Shown here in pieces: positions 1-9,626 of a stretch of 43,445 nt of DNA (position 1 is its first letter; the number at the start of each line of letters is the position of its first letter). Where the stretch lies: the NCBI GenBank assembly GCA_030272815.1, contig JAJSZT010000025.1, positions 1-43,445 of the forward strand. The letters are read 5' to 3'. Source of the stretch: Deltaproteobacteria bacterium. Its GTDB lineage: Bacteria > Desulfobacterota > Desulfobacteria > Desulfobacterales > ETH-SRB1. The translations under genes were made by a program, and so were the position numbers. Under the pieces are notes generated by a model. The model saw only the letters and a program-made list of their open reading frames with translations. It was not told the DNA's origin and did not search any database.

Positions 1-156
1 TCAACAGCCGGATTCTTAATATCGGTTTTCAGCTTATTGTTGTGGTTATTTCATAAAGTTATGTGCCCGGCTTCTTGTCATGAGATTGATCTGAGAACGT
101 ACATGCAAATTTGATGCAAATTCTAAATGCATTTACCCTGCAATTTTTTTTGCCCC

Positions 157-185
157 TTGCCTTAAAACACTTAGTCAGGTATAGA
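157..185 (+). promoter_or_regulatory. Candidate sigma70-type promoter for the megasynthase gene
   Basis: TTGCCT (157-162) and TATAGA (180-185) are separated by 17 bases, each matching four of six consensus positions. A transcript from here would carry about 65 bases of leader before the ATG at 256. The Shine-Dalgarno match before that ATG (AGGTG, about 15 bases upstream) is weak. Nothing else was recognised in the first 255 bases. Confidence 0.35.
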
Positions 186-255
186 AATAGATTTTTGTTA
201 CGCTTTATGAAACAAACCAGATACGCGTGAACTTCAGGTGTGATACATTCAAACC

Positions 256-3200
256 ATGAAAAATGAAAAAAAATTACCCATAGCTGTGGTTGGGATGGCC
301 GGTATTTTCCCCGGAGCTCCTGATATTGATATATTCTGGAACAACATTATCAATAAAGTGGACTCCAGTTGTGAGGTGCCTGAAGGAAGGTGGATTGTTG
401 AACCTGAGTTCATGTACAATCCTGAACCAGCGCCGGACAAGGCCTTCTCAAAACACGCCTGTCTTATACATGATGACATATTAAAATCAATCAAATCTGA
501 TTTAAATGACATTGCCAAAGACATTAATATTGACAAGGACATACTGAACGATCTTGATCCTCTCTTTCACTTAGTTCTTCATACAGGCAAAAAGGCATTA
601 TCAAACTGCAATATTTCAACAATCAATAAAGAACGCATTGGAACTGTTCTTGCTGCAATCGCACTGCCTACTGATTCTTCTTCTTCAATAACCAGAGAAA
701 TCATAGGAAAATCATTTGAAGAAAAACTATTCGGCAACAATTATTTTTCTATCAACAAACCACTTACCAGGGCGCAGTGTCTGGCAAGCAGAGTAACCAG
801 CCTTCCAGCTTCTATTTTGGCCAAAGGCTTAGGGCTCGGAGGCGGAAGCTATACTCTCGATGCTGCATGCGCATCATCTCTTTATGCAGTCAAACTTGCC
901 TGTGATGAGCTTCATTCTCTTCGCGCGGATGCTATGCTGGCTGGAGGGGTATCAAGGCCTGAATGTCTCTACACTCAAGTAGGCTTCAGCCAGCTCCGCG
1001 CACTTTCTCCTTCAGGAAGGTGTGCTCCGTTTGACGAAAAAGCAGATGGACTTGTTGCGGGAGAAGGCGCCGGCATACTTGTTTTAAAAAGGCTTGACGA
1101 TGCTCTGAGAGATAATGACAACATTTATGGCCTGATACGTGGTATGGGGCTCTCAAATGACATGAGCGGTAATCTTCTCGCACCGGACATTGAGGGTCAA
1201 GTCCGTGCCATGCGCAGCGCTTATTTATCCGCGGGCTGGTCTCCATGCGAAATTGATCTTATTGAATGTCATGGTGCCGGAACGCGCGTCGGAGACACCA
1301 CTGAGCTTCACAGCCTGAGAAATCTCTGGGGTGAATCCGGATGGTCGTATGAACAATGCTCGATAGGATCAGTCAAATCCATGATCGGCCATCTTTTAAC
1401 CGGCGCCGGCGCAGCCGGAATGATAAAGACGTTTCTTGCCTTAAAACATAAAGTTCTTCCTCCATCAATTAACTTTAATAAAGCGCCGGAAAAAAGCCCC
1501 CTTAAAAACAGTCCGTTTCGTGTGCAGACAAAAGCCGAAAAGTGGATCAGGAAAAACAACAAAAGGCCGTTTCGTGCCGCAGTCAGCGCATTCGGATTCG
1601 GAGGAATAAATGGTCATCTGCTTATAGAAGAATGGTGTTCGGATTCTGAAAATAACAACTCCGCAAAAATTCATCCAATTAAAAATCATGGCACCGGCAT
1701 AGAAACAGAAACCCGAAACCCGCCCCCCCCTGTTGCCATTGTTGGAATGGATGCTGCTTTCGGCCGGTTAAAATCGTTGAAAGATTTCAAGGAAACCATT
1801 TTAAAAGGTTCTTCAATAATCAGAGAAAGACCTGAAGACAGATGGAAAGGATGCGATAACATTGCCGGCAGACATCTTGATGGAAAGCTTTTATACGGCG
1901 CCTTTATGGACAAACTTGCTTTGACTGCAGGAGAATTTCATATGCCGCCAAATGAAATTCCTGATATGCTTCCGCAACATCTGCTAATGCTTAAAGTTTC
2001 TTCAAGCGCCATGAAAGATGCGGGTCTTGTGGATAGAGAAAAACGCCCGAAAACAGGTGTTATCATAGGAATGGAATTTGATTTTGAAGCAACCAATTAT
2101 CATCTGAGATGGAATCTTTATAATCTGGTTCAAAAATGGATAAATACTCAGAAACTCAATCTGGATGAAAAAGAAACCGACATATGGCTTGAATCTTTAA
2201 GAAACTCATCAGGCCCGGCGCTGACAAATACCCGGACAATAGGTGCGCTGGGGGGCATTATAGCAAGCCGCATTGCCAGGGAATTCCGTTTTGGAGGCCC
2301 GAGCTTTGCTGTTTCCTGTGAAGGCGCATCAGGACTTAAGGCGCTTGAAATAGGAGTAAGATCATTGCAGCAGGATGAGATGGATGCCGTACTTGTTGGA
2401 GCAATTGATCTTTCCGGCGACGTGCGCAATGTTATTACCACAAACAAATTAAAACCTTATTCAAAAAACAATGAAATCCATCCGTTCGACCGGTCGGCAG
2501 ATGGAACCCTGCCCGGCGAAGGCGCTACCGCAATTGTCTTAAAAAGACTTGACAGTGCAATCAAGGACGGAGACAGAATTTATTCCGTAATAAAAGGTTT
2601 GGGATGCGCCACAGGTGATGGGATTGATACCAAATCTCCTTCAAAAAGTGCGTATATCCTGTCACTCAAGCGGTCATTTCAAGATGCAGACATCTCACCA
2701 TCATCAATAAGTTATTTTGAAACTCACGGCAGCGGAGACCTGTTAGAAGATAAGCTGGAATCTGAGGCTCTAAATGATTTTTTTGCAGGCCTGTCTGATA
2801 ATAAAAATGTCAGTTGCGCCATAGGCTCTGTAAAGGCAAATATCGGGCATACGGGCGCTGCTTCAGGTCTTGCATCATTAGTAAAAACCAGTCTGTGCCT
2901 TTACCATGAAATAATTCCCCCCCTAACTAACTTTATCATGCCTGCAAATGACAGTTGGCTGGACAGCGTATTTCATATGCCTGCTTTTCCTCAATACTGG
3001 CTGAGAGACAGAAAAGACGGCTCCCGAAGGGCGTGCACAGCCTCATTAACTTCAGACGGCAACTGCATGCATGTTATTCTTGAAGGATTTGAATATTCGC
3101 AAAAAAATCACATACTGAAAAAAGTAGAAATAGAAAGGCAGAGGCCTCTGGGCGACCGGAAATTCGGTCTTTTTGTTATTGAAGGAAACAATAAAACCTC

Positions 3201-6200
3201 TCTGATGGAAGGTCTTGAAAGACTCAACAAGGAGCCCAAAGCTCTTGGCTCTAACATAGAAGCTGCTGCCCGAAGCTGGTATTTAAAGAACAAATTAAAA
3301 GATGAACGTCCAACATCGAACGTCCAACATCGAACGTCGAATAATGATGGCGCTTCGCTATTTGATAATTTCCTATACAAGAATAAGCCGGTACCTGAAA
3401 AAAAATATGCAGTATCAATCGTTGCGGCTGATATTTCTCAACTCGAAAATCTGATTAATGATGCAAAAAATGCGGTTTCAGAGAGTACCTCCAAAAGAAT
3501 GAACGGCATGAGCGGTATAAGCTATTCACCTGATCCCATAGGTCTCTCTGGCAAAACAGCATTTGTCTTTCCTGGTTCAGGCAACCATTATGTTGGAATG
3601 GGAAGAGGTATTGGTGTTCAATGGCCGGAAATTCTCCGCAAAATGGATGCGGAAACTCAGCAGCTCAGGACTCAGCTTGTTCCACAATGCTATGTGCCTC
3701 AGAGAACGTCGTGGATGCAGGGATGGGAAAAAGAGGCTTACAAAAAAATTATATCTGAACCTTTAAATATGATTTTCGGCCAGGTAGTACATGGTGGTGT
3801 GACTGCTAATTTAATAATGAATTTCGGGATAAAACCATCTGCCGTTATCGGTTACAGCCTTGGTGAATCAGCAGGACTTTTTGCCCTGGGCGCATGGTCT
3901 GATCGCGAAGAAATGCTGAAAAGAATGCGGGAGACCGATCTTTTCAGTACAGAACTCGCCGGCCCGTGTAATTCCGCACGCCGGGCCTGGAATATCCCTC
4001 CTGATAAAGATATAAAATGGTGTGTTGCTGTAGTTAATCGTCCCAAAGATATTGTTCTTAAAGTTATAAATAAATTCCCCTATGCAAAACTCCTTATAAT
4101 CAATACTCCGGATGAATGCGTAATCGGCGGCCAAAAAGACGATATTGAAGCATCAATCAAGATGCTCGGATGTGAAGCAATTTTCCTTGACGGCATTGTC
4201 AGCGTCCACTGCGACGCAGCCGTTCCTGTTGCAAACGCATATAAAGAGCTTCATATCTTTCCAACTGCTTCTCCGGAAACCATAAAATTTTACAGTTGCG
4301 CTCTTGGGCGTTCATATGCTCTTACAAGCGACAGCGCTGCCTCCTCAATTCTTAAACAGGCAATTGAAGGATTTGATTTCACCGCCTTAATTGACCAGGC
4401 ATATAAAGACGGCATACGCATATTCCTTGAAATGGGTCCTCATTCTTCATGCACCAGGATGATCAGCCGCATACTGGATAAAAAACCTCACATGGCCGTC
4501 TCTGCATGCGTCCGTGGAGAAGATGATTATATCACAGTTCTCAAATTCTTAGGTTCGCTGATAACAGAACGTGTGCCTGTTGATATGGACAAAATTTACG
4601 GAACCGGTTTATATGAAAAAACAATTAAAGAGTCATACAATAAAAAATCAGAAAAACAGTTAACCCTGACTATTGGCGGAAAAGCGCCCTCCCCTGCTCT
4701 ACCACGAAGAATTAACATAAGACATGCTCAAACTCAGCTTGAAAATCAGGAAAGACAGCTTAAAAATCAGGAAACACAGCTTAAAGATTTGGATAAAGTC
4801 TTTTCATATAATGATCTGATCGGACCTGTAACAGAAAACGTAACCGCTGTTTCAGAAGCCCACAAAACCTTTATAAATTTCTCAAATGAGTTAAATAGAG
4901 GCATTGAAAAAACATTCGCCACGCAAACCCGGCTTCTTGAAAAAATAATCTCAGGAAAAGAAATAAAGGGAACGGAACGAGAAATAAAAATGAGCGACCT
5001 TTTCGCTTTTTCACGCGATATGTGTATGGAGTTTGCGATTGGCTCGGTAGCAAAGGTACTTGGCCCTGAGTTTGCGGCAGTAGATACTTACAAAGTACGG
5101 GTACGCCTTCCTGATGAGCCGCTCATGCTTGTTGACAGGATAATTTCCGTAGAAGGCGAAAAGGTCTCGCTGGGTTCTGGTCGTATAGTAACAGAGCATG
5201 ATGTCCTGCCGGAAGCATGGTATCTTGACGGTGGGCATGCGCCTGTATGCATATCGGTTGAATCCGGGCAGGCCGACCTGTTTCTCTGTTCATACCTGGG
5301 TATTGACCTTGCAGTTAAGGGAGAGAGAGGTTACAGGCTTCTTGATGCGGTTGTAAAGTTTCACCGCGGGCTCCCGTGCCCCGGAGATGTCATAAGATAT
5401 GAAATAGAAATTGAAAAATTTGTACGCCAGGGCGATACTTATCTTTTCTTTTTCAGCTTTGAAGGCTTTATCAACAACAAACCTCTTATAAGCATGACTG
5501 ATGGTTGCGCGGGATTCTTTACTGAAGAAGAGGTTAAAAAATCAGGCGGTATAATTTTAACAAAAGAGGATACTGAGCCTGTACAGGGTAAAAAGCCTTC
5601 TGACTGGAATGAGCTTGTCCCGGTTGATGTGGAAAATTACAACGATGATAAAGTTGAGGCCCTAAGAGCAGGAGATCTTGAAAAATGTTTTGGCGCCCTT
5701 TTTAATGGTATAAAAATCGCTGATTCTCTTAAGCTCCCCGGAGGCCGGATGAAACTTGTTGACAGGATACTCAGTCTTGATCCAGAAGGCGGCCGTTATG
5801 GAATGGGCATGATAAGAGCTGAGGCGGATATACATCCTGATGACTGGTTTCTTACCTGCCATTTCAAGGATGACATGGTTATGCCCGGTACTCTCATGTA
5901 TGAATGCTGCGCACACACGCTTAGAGTATTTATTCAGCGCATGGGATGGGTAACCGATAAGCCCGGTGTATGCTATGAACCGGTTATCGGGGTTAAAAGC
6001 ATACTGAAGTGCAGAGGCCCGGTAACGTCTGACACCAGACATGTAGTTTACGAAGTAGAAATAAAGGAAATAGGTTATAGCCCTGAGCCTTTTGTAATTG
6101 CAGATGCACATATGTTTGGTGATGGCCGGCGAATTGTCATGTTCAAAGACATGTCAATGAAAATGTCAGGAATAACTCGTGAAGAAATTGAATCCACCTG

Positions 6201-7347
6201 GAAGAAAAAAGCCGGTTTTGACTATGACAGTATTCTGGCATTTTCAACTGGAAAACCTTCGGAGGCATTTGGCGAGCCATATAAGGTTTTTGATGAAGAA
6301 AGAATTATCGCCAGGCTTCCGGGTCCGCCGTACCTGTTTATAGACAGAATAACTAATATTGAGCCGGAACAATGGGCGCTGAAACCTGACGGGTGGATCG
6401 AAGCAGAGTACGAAGTGCCGCCGGATGAGTGGTACTTTAAAGCAAATCGTATCCCTGCCATGCCATACTGCATACTACTTGAAATAGCCCTGCAACCCTG
6501 CGGATGGCTTGCAGCTTATATGGGTTCTGCTCTCAAAAGTAAAAAAACCCTAAAGTTCAGAAACCTTGGTGGAAAAGCTGTCTTGCATCATCAGGTTTTG
6601 CCTGATTCAAAGATCCTTACAATGCGCACCCGCATGACCAAGGTTGCTGAAGCAGGAGATATGATAATAGAACACTTTGACATACAAATCCTGCAGTCTG
6701 ACAAATTAATATATGAAGGAACTACGAATTTCGGATTTTTTACAAAGAAGGCGCTGGCACAGCAGGTTGGAATAATTGATGCTGCAGAAAAAGCATACAG
6801 ACCTGATGCAGACGAGCTTAAAAGGGCGGTTTCACATGTGTTTGACAACATTCCTCCTTTCACTCCTTATGATTTGGAAACCGCTCCGGCGCCTTGTCCG
6901 GCAATGCCGTCAAAAGCATTGCTTATGATTGACGAGATTAAGACTTATATTCGTGATGGCGGTACTGAAGGCCTGGGATTTATTCGCGGTGTAAAAAAGG
7001 TTGATCCAAATGAATGGTTTTTCAAGGCACACTTTTATCAGGACCCTGTATGTCCGGGCTCCCTCGGCATTGAATCTTTTATTCAACTGATAAAATTCAT
7101 GGCAATTGATCGATGGAGCCATCTGGCAGAAACTCATATATTCGAGATTATAACTGATAAACCGCACATCTGGATTTATAGAGGCCAGATTGTTCCGGAA
7201 AACAAAAAAATAGAAATTGAAGCAATAGTGACAAAAATACAGGATATACCGATCCCAACCATACAGGCAAACGGGTTTCTGAAAGTTGATGGACTATATA
7301 TTTATGAGATGCAAGATTTTGGGATCAGGCTTGTTCCTAAAAATTAA
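256..7347 (+). CDS. Pfa-type polyunsaturated lipid synthase, PfaC-like with inserted AT (KS-CLF-AT-DHx4)
   Basis: A 2363-residue iterative fatty-acid/polyketide synthase. KS1 (about residues 8-465) keeps the full triad Cys205 (in DAACASS), His339 and His379. KS2 (about 490-935) aligns without gaps to KS1 around the active site but has Gly690 where Cys belongs, while His824 and His865 remain, as in a chain-length factor. The acyltransferase (about 1098-1450) has GYSLGES with Ser1201 and His1396. A Gln/Asn/Glu-rich coiled coil near 1490-1525 leads to four hot-dog folds from about 1610. The second has CHF with His1869 and the fourth AHF with His2259. The first lacks the normal His register and the third has Asn2064 instead, giving two active/pseudo pairs as known for PfaC. 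There is no ACP, KR or ER, so partners must lie outside the window. It probably makes a long unsaturated acyl chain. Residues 1016-1035 are encoded by an inserted repeat. Confidence 0.9.
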   Translation: MKNEKKLPIAVVGMAGIFPGAPDIDIFWNNIINKVDSSCEVPEGRWIVEPEFMYNPEPAPDKAFSKHACLIHDDILKSIKSDLNDIAKDINIDKDILNDLDPLFHLVLHTGKKALSNCNISTINKERIGTVLAAIALPTDSSSSITREIIGKSFEEKLFGNNYFSINKPLTRAQCLASRVTSLPASILAKGLGLGGGSYTLDAACASSLYAVKLACDELHSLRADAMLAGGVSRPECLYTQVGFSQLRALSPSGRCAPFDEKADGLVAGEGAGILVLKRLDDALRDNDNIYGLIRGMGLSNDMSGNLLAPDIEGQVRAMRSAYLSAGWSPCEIDLIECHGAGTRVGDTTELHSLRNLWGESGWSYEQCSIGSVKSMIGHLLTGAGAAGMIKTFLALKHKVLPPSINFNKAPEKSPLKNSPFRVQTKAEKWIRKNNKRPFRAAVSAFGFGGINGHLLIEEWCSDSENNNSAKIHPIKNHGTGIETETRNPPPPVAIVGMDAAFGRLKSLKDFKETILKGSSIIRERPEDRWKGCDNIAGRHLDGKLLYGAFMDKLALTAGEFHMPPNEIPDMLPQHLLMLKVSSSAMKDAGLVDREKRPKTGVIIGMEFDFEATNYHLRWNLYNLVQKWINTQKLNLDEKETDIWLESLRNSSGPALTNTRTIGALGGIIASRIAREFRFGGPSFAVSCEGASGLKALEIGVRSLQQDEMDAVLVGAIDLSGDVRNVITTNKLKPYSKNNEIHPFDRSADGTLPGEGATAIVLKRLDSAIKDGDRIYSVIKGLGCATGDGIDTKSPSKSAYILSLKRSFQDADISPSSISYFETHGSGDLLEDKLESEALNDFFAGLSDNKNVSCAIGSVKANIGHTGAASGLASLVKTSLCLYHEIIPPLTNFIMPANDSWLDSVFHMPAFPQYWLRDRKDGSRRACTASLTSDGNCMHVILEGFEYSQKNHILKKVEIERQRPLGDRKFGLFVIEGNNKTSLMEGLERLNKEPKALGSNIEAAARSWYLKNKLKDERPTSNVQHRTSNNDGASLFDNFLYKNKPVPEKKYAVSIVAADISQLENLINDAKNAVSESTSKRMNGMSGISYSPDPIGLSGKTAFVFPGSGNHYVGMGRGIGVQWPEILRKMDAETQQLRTQLVPQCYVPQRTSWMQGWEKEAYKKIISEPLNMIFGQVVHGGVTANLIMNFGIKPSAVIGYSLGESAGLFALGAWSDREEMLKRMRETDLFSTELAGPCNSARRAWNIPPDKDIKWCVAVVNRPKDIVLKVINKFPYAKLLIINTPDECVIGGQKDDIEASIKMLGCEAIFLDGIVSVHCDAAVPVANAYKELHIFPTASPETIKFYSCALGRSYALTSDSAASSILKQAIEGFDFTALIDQAYKDGIRIFLEMGPHSSCTRMISRILDKKPHMAVSACVRGEDDYITVLKFLGSLITERVPVDMDKIYGTGLYEKTIKESYNKKSEKQLTLTIGGKAPSPALPRRINIRHAQTQLENQERQLKNQETQLKDLDKVFSYNDLIGPVTENVTAVSEAHKTFINFSNELNRGIEKTFATQTRLLEKIISGKEIKGTEREIKMSDLFAFSRDMCMEFAIGSVAKVLGPEFAAVDTYKVRVRLPDEPLMLVDRIISVEGEKVSLGSGRIVTEHDVLPEAWYLDGGHAPVCISVESGQADLFLCSYLGIDLAVKGERGYRLLDAVVKFHRGLPCPGDVIRYEIEIEKFVRQGDTYLFFFSFEGFINNKPLISMTDGCAGFFTEEEVKKSGGIILTKEDTEPVQGKKPSDWNELVPVDVENYNDDKVEALRAGDLEKCFGALFNGIKIADSLKLPGGRMKLVDRILSLDPEGGRYGMGMIRAEADIHPDDWFLTCHFKDDMVMPGTLMYECCAHTLRVFIQRMGWVTDKPGVCYEPVIGVKSILKCRGPVTSDTRHVVYEVEIKEIGYSPEPFVIADAHMFGDGRRIVMFKDMSMKMSGITREEIESTWKKKAGFDYDSILAFSTGKPSEAFGEPYKVFDEERIIARLPGPPYLFIDRITNIEPEQWALKPDGWIEAEYEVPPDEWYFKANRIPAMPYCILLEIALQPCGWLAAYMGSALKSKKTLKFRNLGGKAVLHHQVLPDSKILTMRTRMTKVAEAGDMIIEHFDIQILQSDKLIYEGTTNFGFFTKKALAQQVGIIDAAEKAYRPDADELKRAVSHVFDNIPPFTPYDLETAPAPCPAMPSKALLMIDEIKTYIRDGGTEGLGFIRGVKKVDPNEWFFKAHFYQDPVCPGSLGIESFIQLIKFMAIDRWSHLAETHIFEIITDKPHIWIYRGQIVPENKKIEIEAIVTKIQDIPIPTIQANGFLKVDGLYIYEMQDFGIRLVPKN
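3301..3352 (+). repeat. Dispersed CGAACRTC-type repeat, in frame inside the megasynthase gene
   Basis: This block, built of iterated CAACATCGAACGTC-like units, recurs in inverted orientation at 7560-7619 and partly at 7487-7526, outside genes. Here it sits in the linker between the KS2 and AT domains and is read through in frame as a Pro/Thr/Ser/Asn/Arg-rich stretch (residues about 1016-1035, beginning DERPTSN). The insertion keeps the reading frame. Confidence 0.8.
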
Positions 7348-7469
7348 CGTAAGCGTAAAGACTTCTCAAAGAAGAAGAAAAAATAATCAATAATCAATTG
7401 TTAATAATTAATTTTTAAGTCAGCACATAAGGGGGGCGCTATGGTATAAGCGCTAAGTTGTTTTTGCCC

Positions 7470-7489
7470 AGGAGGGACTAAAAAAAATG
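7470..7489 (+). promoter_or_regulatory. Strong Shine-Dalgarno separated from oleA by a repeat
   Basis: AGGAGG (7470-7475) is followed after 11 bases by an ATG (7487) that opens only a 12-codon frame lying inside the repeat. oleA itself starts at 7661 with no good ribosome-binding site. The simplest reading is that this site once served oleA and the repeat block 7487-7619 was inserted between them. The rest of the 7348-7660 gap holds the small hairpin GCGCT/AGCGC near 7437-7455 and the repeats. Confidence 0.45.
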
Positions 7490-7526
7490 AACATCGAACA
7501 TCGAACGTCCAACATCGAATTTTGAA
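7487..7526 (+). repeat. Dispersed CGAACRTC-type repeat, forward copy
   Basis: Iterated ACATCGAAC/ACGTCCAAC units match the copy at 3301-3352 in the same orientation. It faces the inverted copy at 7560-7619 across about 33 bases, so the two could pair into a long imperfect hairpin in the oleA leader. Confidence 0.7.
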
Positions 7527-7559
7527 TAAGGTATTTTGCTAATTTATAAACTGGCGGAG

Positions 7560-7619
7560 CGGAGCGACATCATTATTCGACGTTCGACGTTCAATGTTCG
7601 ATGTTGGACGTTCATCTTT
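7560..7619 (-). repeat. Dispersed CGAACRTC-type repeat, inverted copy before oleA
   Basis: The reverse complement of this block matches 3297-3357 closely, including flanking bases (AAAGATGAACGTCC at one end and GAATAATGATG plus CGCT at the other). The shared flanks show it is a defined element rather than chance simple sequence. It ends about 40 bases before the oleA start. Confidence 0.8.
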
Positions 7620-7660
7620 CAAAACAACCCCTGAACCCTGAACCCTATTGTTATACTTAT

Positions 7661-8701
7661 ATGCTTTACTCAAAAGTTTACATAGATTCATTTGGTTATG
7701 AACTTGCCCCGAATGTGATAACCTCAGAAGATCTGGAAATGCGGCTGGAGCCTCTTTACAAGAAACTTCATCTGCAAAAAGGTCAACTGGAAGCAATAAC
7801 GGGAATACAGGAACGCAGGTTCTGGGACCCAGGCTTTAAAATGTATGAAGGTGCGATAAAAGCGGGTCAAAAGGCAATAGAAACCTCAGACATTTCACCC
7901 CGGTCCATCGGCATGCTTATCTACGGAGGTGTTTGCAGGGACAACCTGGAACCGGCAACAGCCTGTGCAACGGCACACAGCCTTGGGATAAGCCGTAAAG
8001 CACAGATTTATGATGTTTCAAATGCCTGCCTGGGCATTCTTAATGGAATGGTTCAAATCGCAAACGCTATTGAGCTGGGACATATCAAGGCAGGTCTTGT
8101 GGTAGCGTGCGAGTCTTCCCGTCAAATCGTTGATATTACAATAGACCGATTACTTAAAACAAAAGATATAGAAGTCTTTAAGAAAACAATTGCAACTCTT
8201 ACAGGCGGGTCCGGGGCTGTTGCTGTTCTTTTGACGGATGAATCAATTTCCGATAAAGGACACCGATTTTTAGGAGGAATAGTAAGGAATGCAACAAAGC
8301 ATCATGAACTTTGCCGATGGGGGCCGGATACCGGGATACCTGCAAGCGGACTTCATGTTATGGAAACAGATTCTGTCGGTGTTTTGCAGCACGGTGTTGT
8401 TTTGGGAATTGAAACATACAAAGATTTTAAAAAAGAACTGTCGTGGCCCGATAATAAGCCTGACAAAGTCATCTGCCATCAGGTGGGAGCAACTCACCAA
8501 AAAACCATACTGGAATCCATAGGTATCCCGGAAGAAAAAGATTTTACCACCTTCCGGCATCTTGGAAATATCGGAACCGTATCGCTTCCAATAACTGCTG
8601 CAATAGCATCGGAACGCGAGTTTCTGATAAAAAACGATCTTGTCGGATTTCTGGGAATCGGCAGTGGACTGAACTGTCTTATGCTGGGGATTGAATGGTA
8701 A
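7661..8701 (+). CDS. oleA: OleA, acyl condensing enzyme of olefin biosynthesis (thiolase fold)
   Basis: A 346-residue FabH-like enzyme. OleA family members condense two fatty acyl thioesters, without decarboxylation, to a 2-alkyl-3-ketoacid, the first step to long-chain olefins. Seen here are the nucleophile Cys123 in SNACLG, His273 in CHQVGATH, Asn303 in GNIG, and Glu97 in NLEPAT, matching the family's catalytic Glu. The ATG at 7661 is chosen because the protein then begins MLYSKV, in register with the N-terminus I recall for the Xanthomonas OleA. A longer frame from 7601 would add 20 residues encoded by the repeat. No good ribosome-binding site precedes 7661. oleB follows after one base, so the genes form an operon. 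Its acyl donors may come from the synthase upstream. Confidence 0.92.
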   Translation: MLYSKVYIDSFGYELAPNVITSEDLEMRLEPLYKKLHLQKGQLEAITGIQERRFWDPGFKMYEGAIKAGQKAIETSDISPRSIGMLIYGGVCRDNLEPATACATAHSLGISRKAQIYDVSNACLGILNGMVQIANAIELGHIKAGLVVACESSRQIVDITIDRLLKTKDIEVFKKTIATLTGGSGAVAVLLTDESISDKGHRFLGGIVRNATKHHELCRWGPDTGIPASGLHVMETDSVGVLQHGVVLGIETYKDFKKELSWPDNKPDKVICHQVGATHQKTILESIGIPEEKDFTTFRHLGNIGTVSLPITAAIASEREFLIKNDLVGFLGIGSGLNCLMLGIEW

Positions 8702-8702
8702 T

Positions 8703-9614
8703 ATGAAAAAGAACAGACCAGTTGACATATCATCTTTCAGGCATCTTTACCCGTTTAAGTCCCATTATATGGATTTAGACGGGCTTAAATACCACTTTGT
8801 TGATGAGGGCTCCGGCGATCCGATTATAATGATTCATGGAAATCCTACCTGGTCTTTCTATTATCGCAACCTTGTTACAGCGCTTTCACCTCAATTTCGC
8901 ACCATTGCAGTAGATCATATCGGTTGCGGACTGTCTGACAAGCCAGACACAAAAACATATGACTACAGGCTGAAAACCCGTATAAATGATCTGGAAACTC
9001 TCTTGGATCGCCTTAACCTGAAGGAAAAGCTGACTCTTGTTGTTCACGACTGGGGTGGGATGATCGGAATGGCTTATGCAATTAAATACCCGGAAAGGAT
9101 TAAGCGAATAATCATAATGAACACCGCGGCTTTTTTTCCTCCGAAGAACAAAAAGCTGCCTGTCAGGCTGAGGCTCATAAGGGATGTTTGCCCATTTGCA
9201 CGCCTTGCAGTACTCGGTTTTAATATATTTGCATATAGCGCTCTTTTCATGGCAACAAGAAAGGGACTCTCAAAAGATGTAAAATCCGGTCTGATCGCCC
9301 CGTACAACTGCTGGAAAAACAGGATAGCCACTCTCAAGTTTGTTCAGGATATTCCTTTAAGCGAAAATGACCCAGGCTACAGCCTTGTCAGGCATGTTGA
9401 TAAAAATCTGCATAAACTTTCAGATATTCCAATGCTGATATGCTGGGGCAGGCATGACTTTGTTTTTGACCTCTCATACCTGGCAGAATGGCAGCGCCGT
9501 TTTCCTGATGCAGAGGTTCATACCTTTTCAGAAGCAGGCCATTATGTCCTTGAAGACGAGCCTGAAAAAGTTATAGCTTTAGCTAAAGAATTCTTAGAAA
9601 AGTATCCAATATAA
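8703..9614 (+). CDS. oleB: OleB, beta-lactone decarboxylase (alpha/beta hydrolase fold)
   Basis: A 303-residue haloalkane-dehalogenase-like hydrolase. OleB converts the beta-lactone made by OleC to a cis-olefin and CO2. The oxyanion region HGNPTWSF, nucleophile Asp116 in HDWGG, acid Asp252 in WGRHD and His280 in AGHYVLED are visible. The ATG at 8703 lies one base after the oleA stop with GGGGA 13 bases upstream. An in-frame TTG at 8691 would overlap oleA and is less likely. No signal peptide is seen, fitting the soluble or peripheral OleBCD assemblies known from other bacteria. Confidence 0.9.
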   Translation: MKKNRPVDISSFRHLYPFKSHYMDLDGLKYHFVDEGSGDPIIMIHGNPTWSFYYRNLVTALSPQFRTIAVDHIGCGLSDKPDTKTYDYRLKTRINDLETLLDRLNLKEKLTLVVHDWGGMIGMAYAIKYPERIKRIIIMNTAAFFPPKNKKLPVRLRLIRDVCPFARLAVLGFNIFAYSALFMATRKGLSKDVKSGLIAPYNCWKNRIATLKFVQDIPLSENDPGYSLVRHVDKNLHKLSDIPMLICWGRHDFVFDLSYLAEWQRRFPDAEVHTFSEAGHYVLEDEPEKVIALAKEFLEKYPI

Positions 9615-9626
9615 CAAATAATAACC

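Noticed and set aside
5662-6111. 149-codon minus-strand frame inside the megasynthase
   Set aside because: It lies opposite the dehydratase region with conserved CHF motif; no ribosome-binding site or domain was seen.
7601-7660. Longer N-terminus for OleA from 7601
   Set aside because: The extra 20 residues are encoded by the dispersed repeat and extend past the normal OleA start MLY at 7661.
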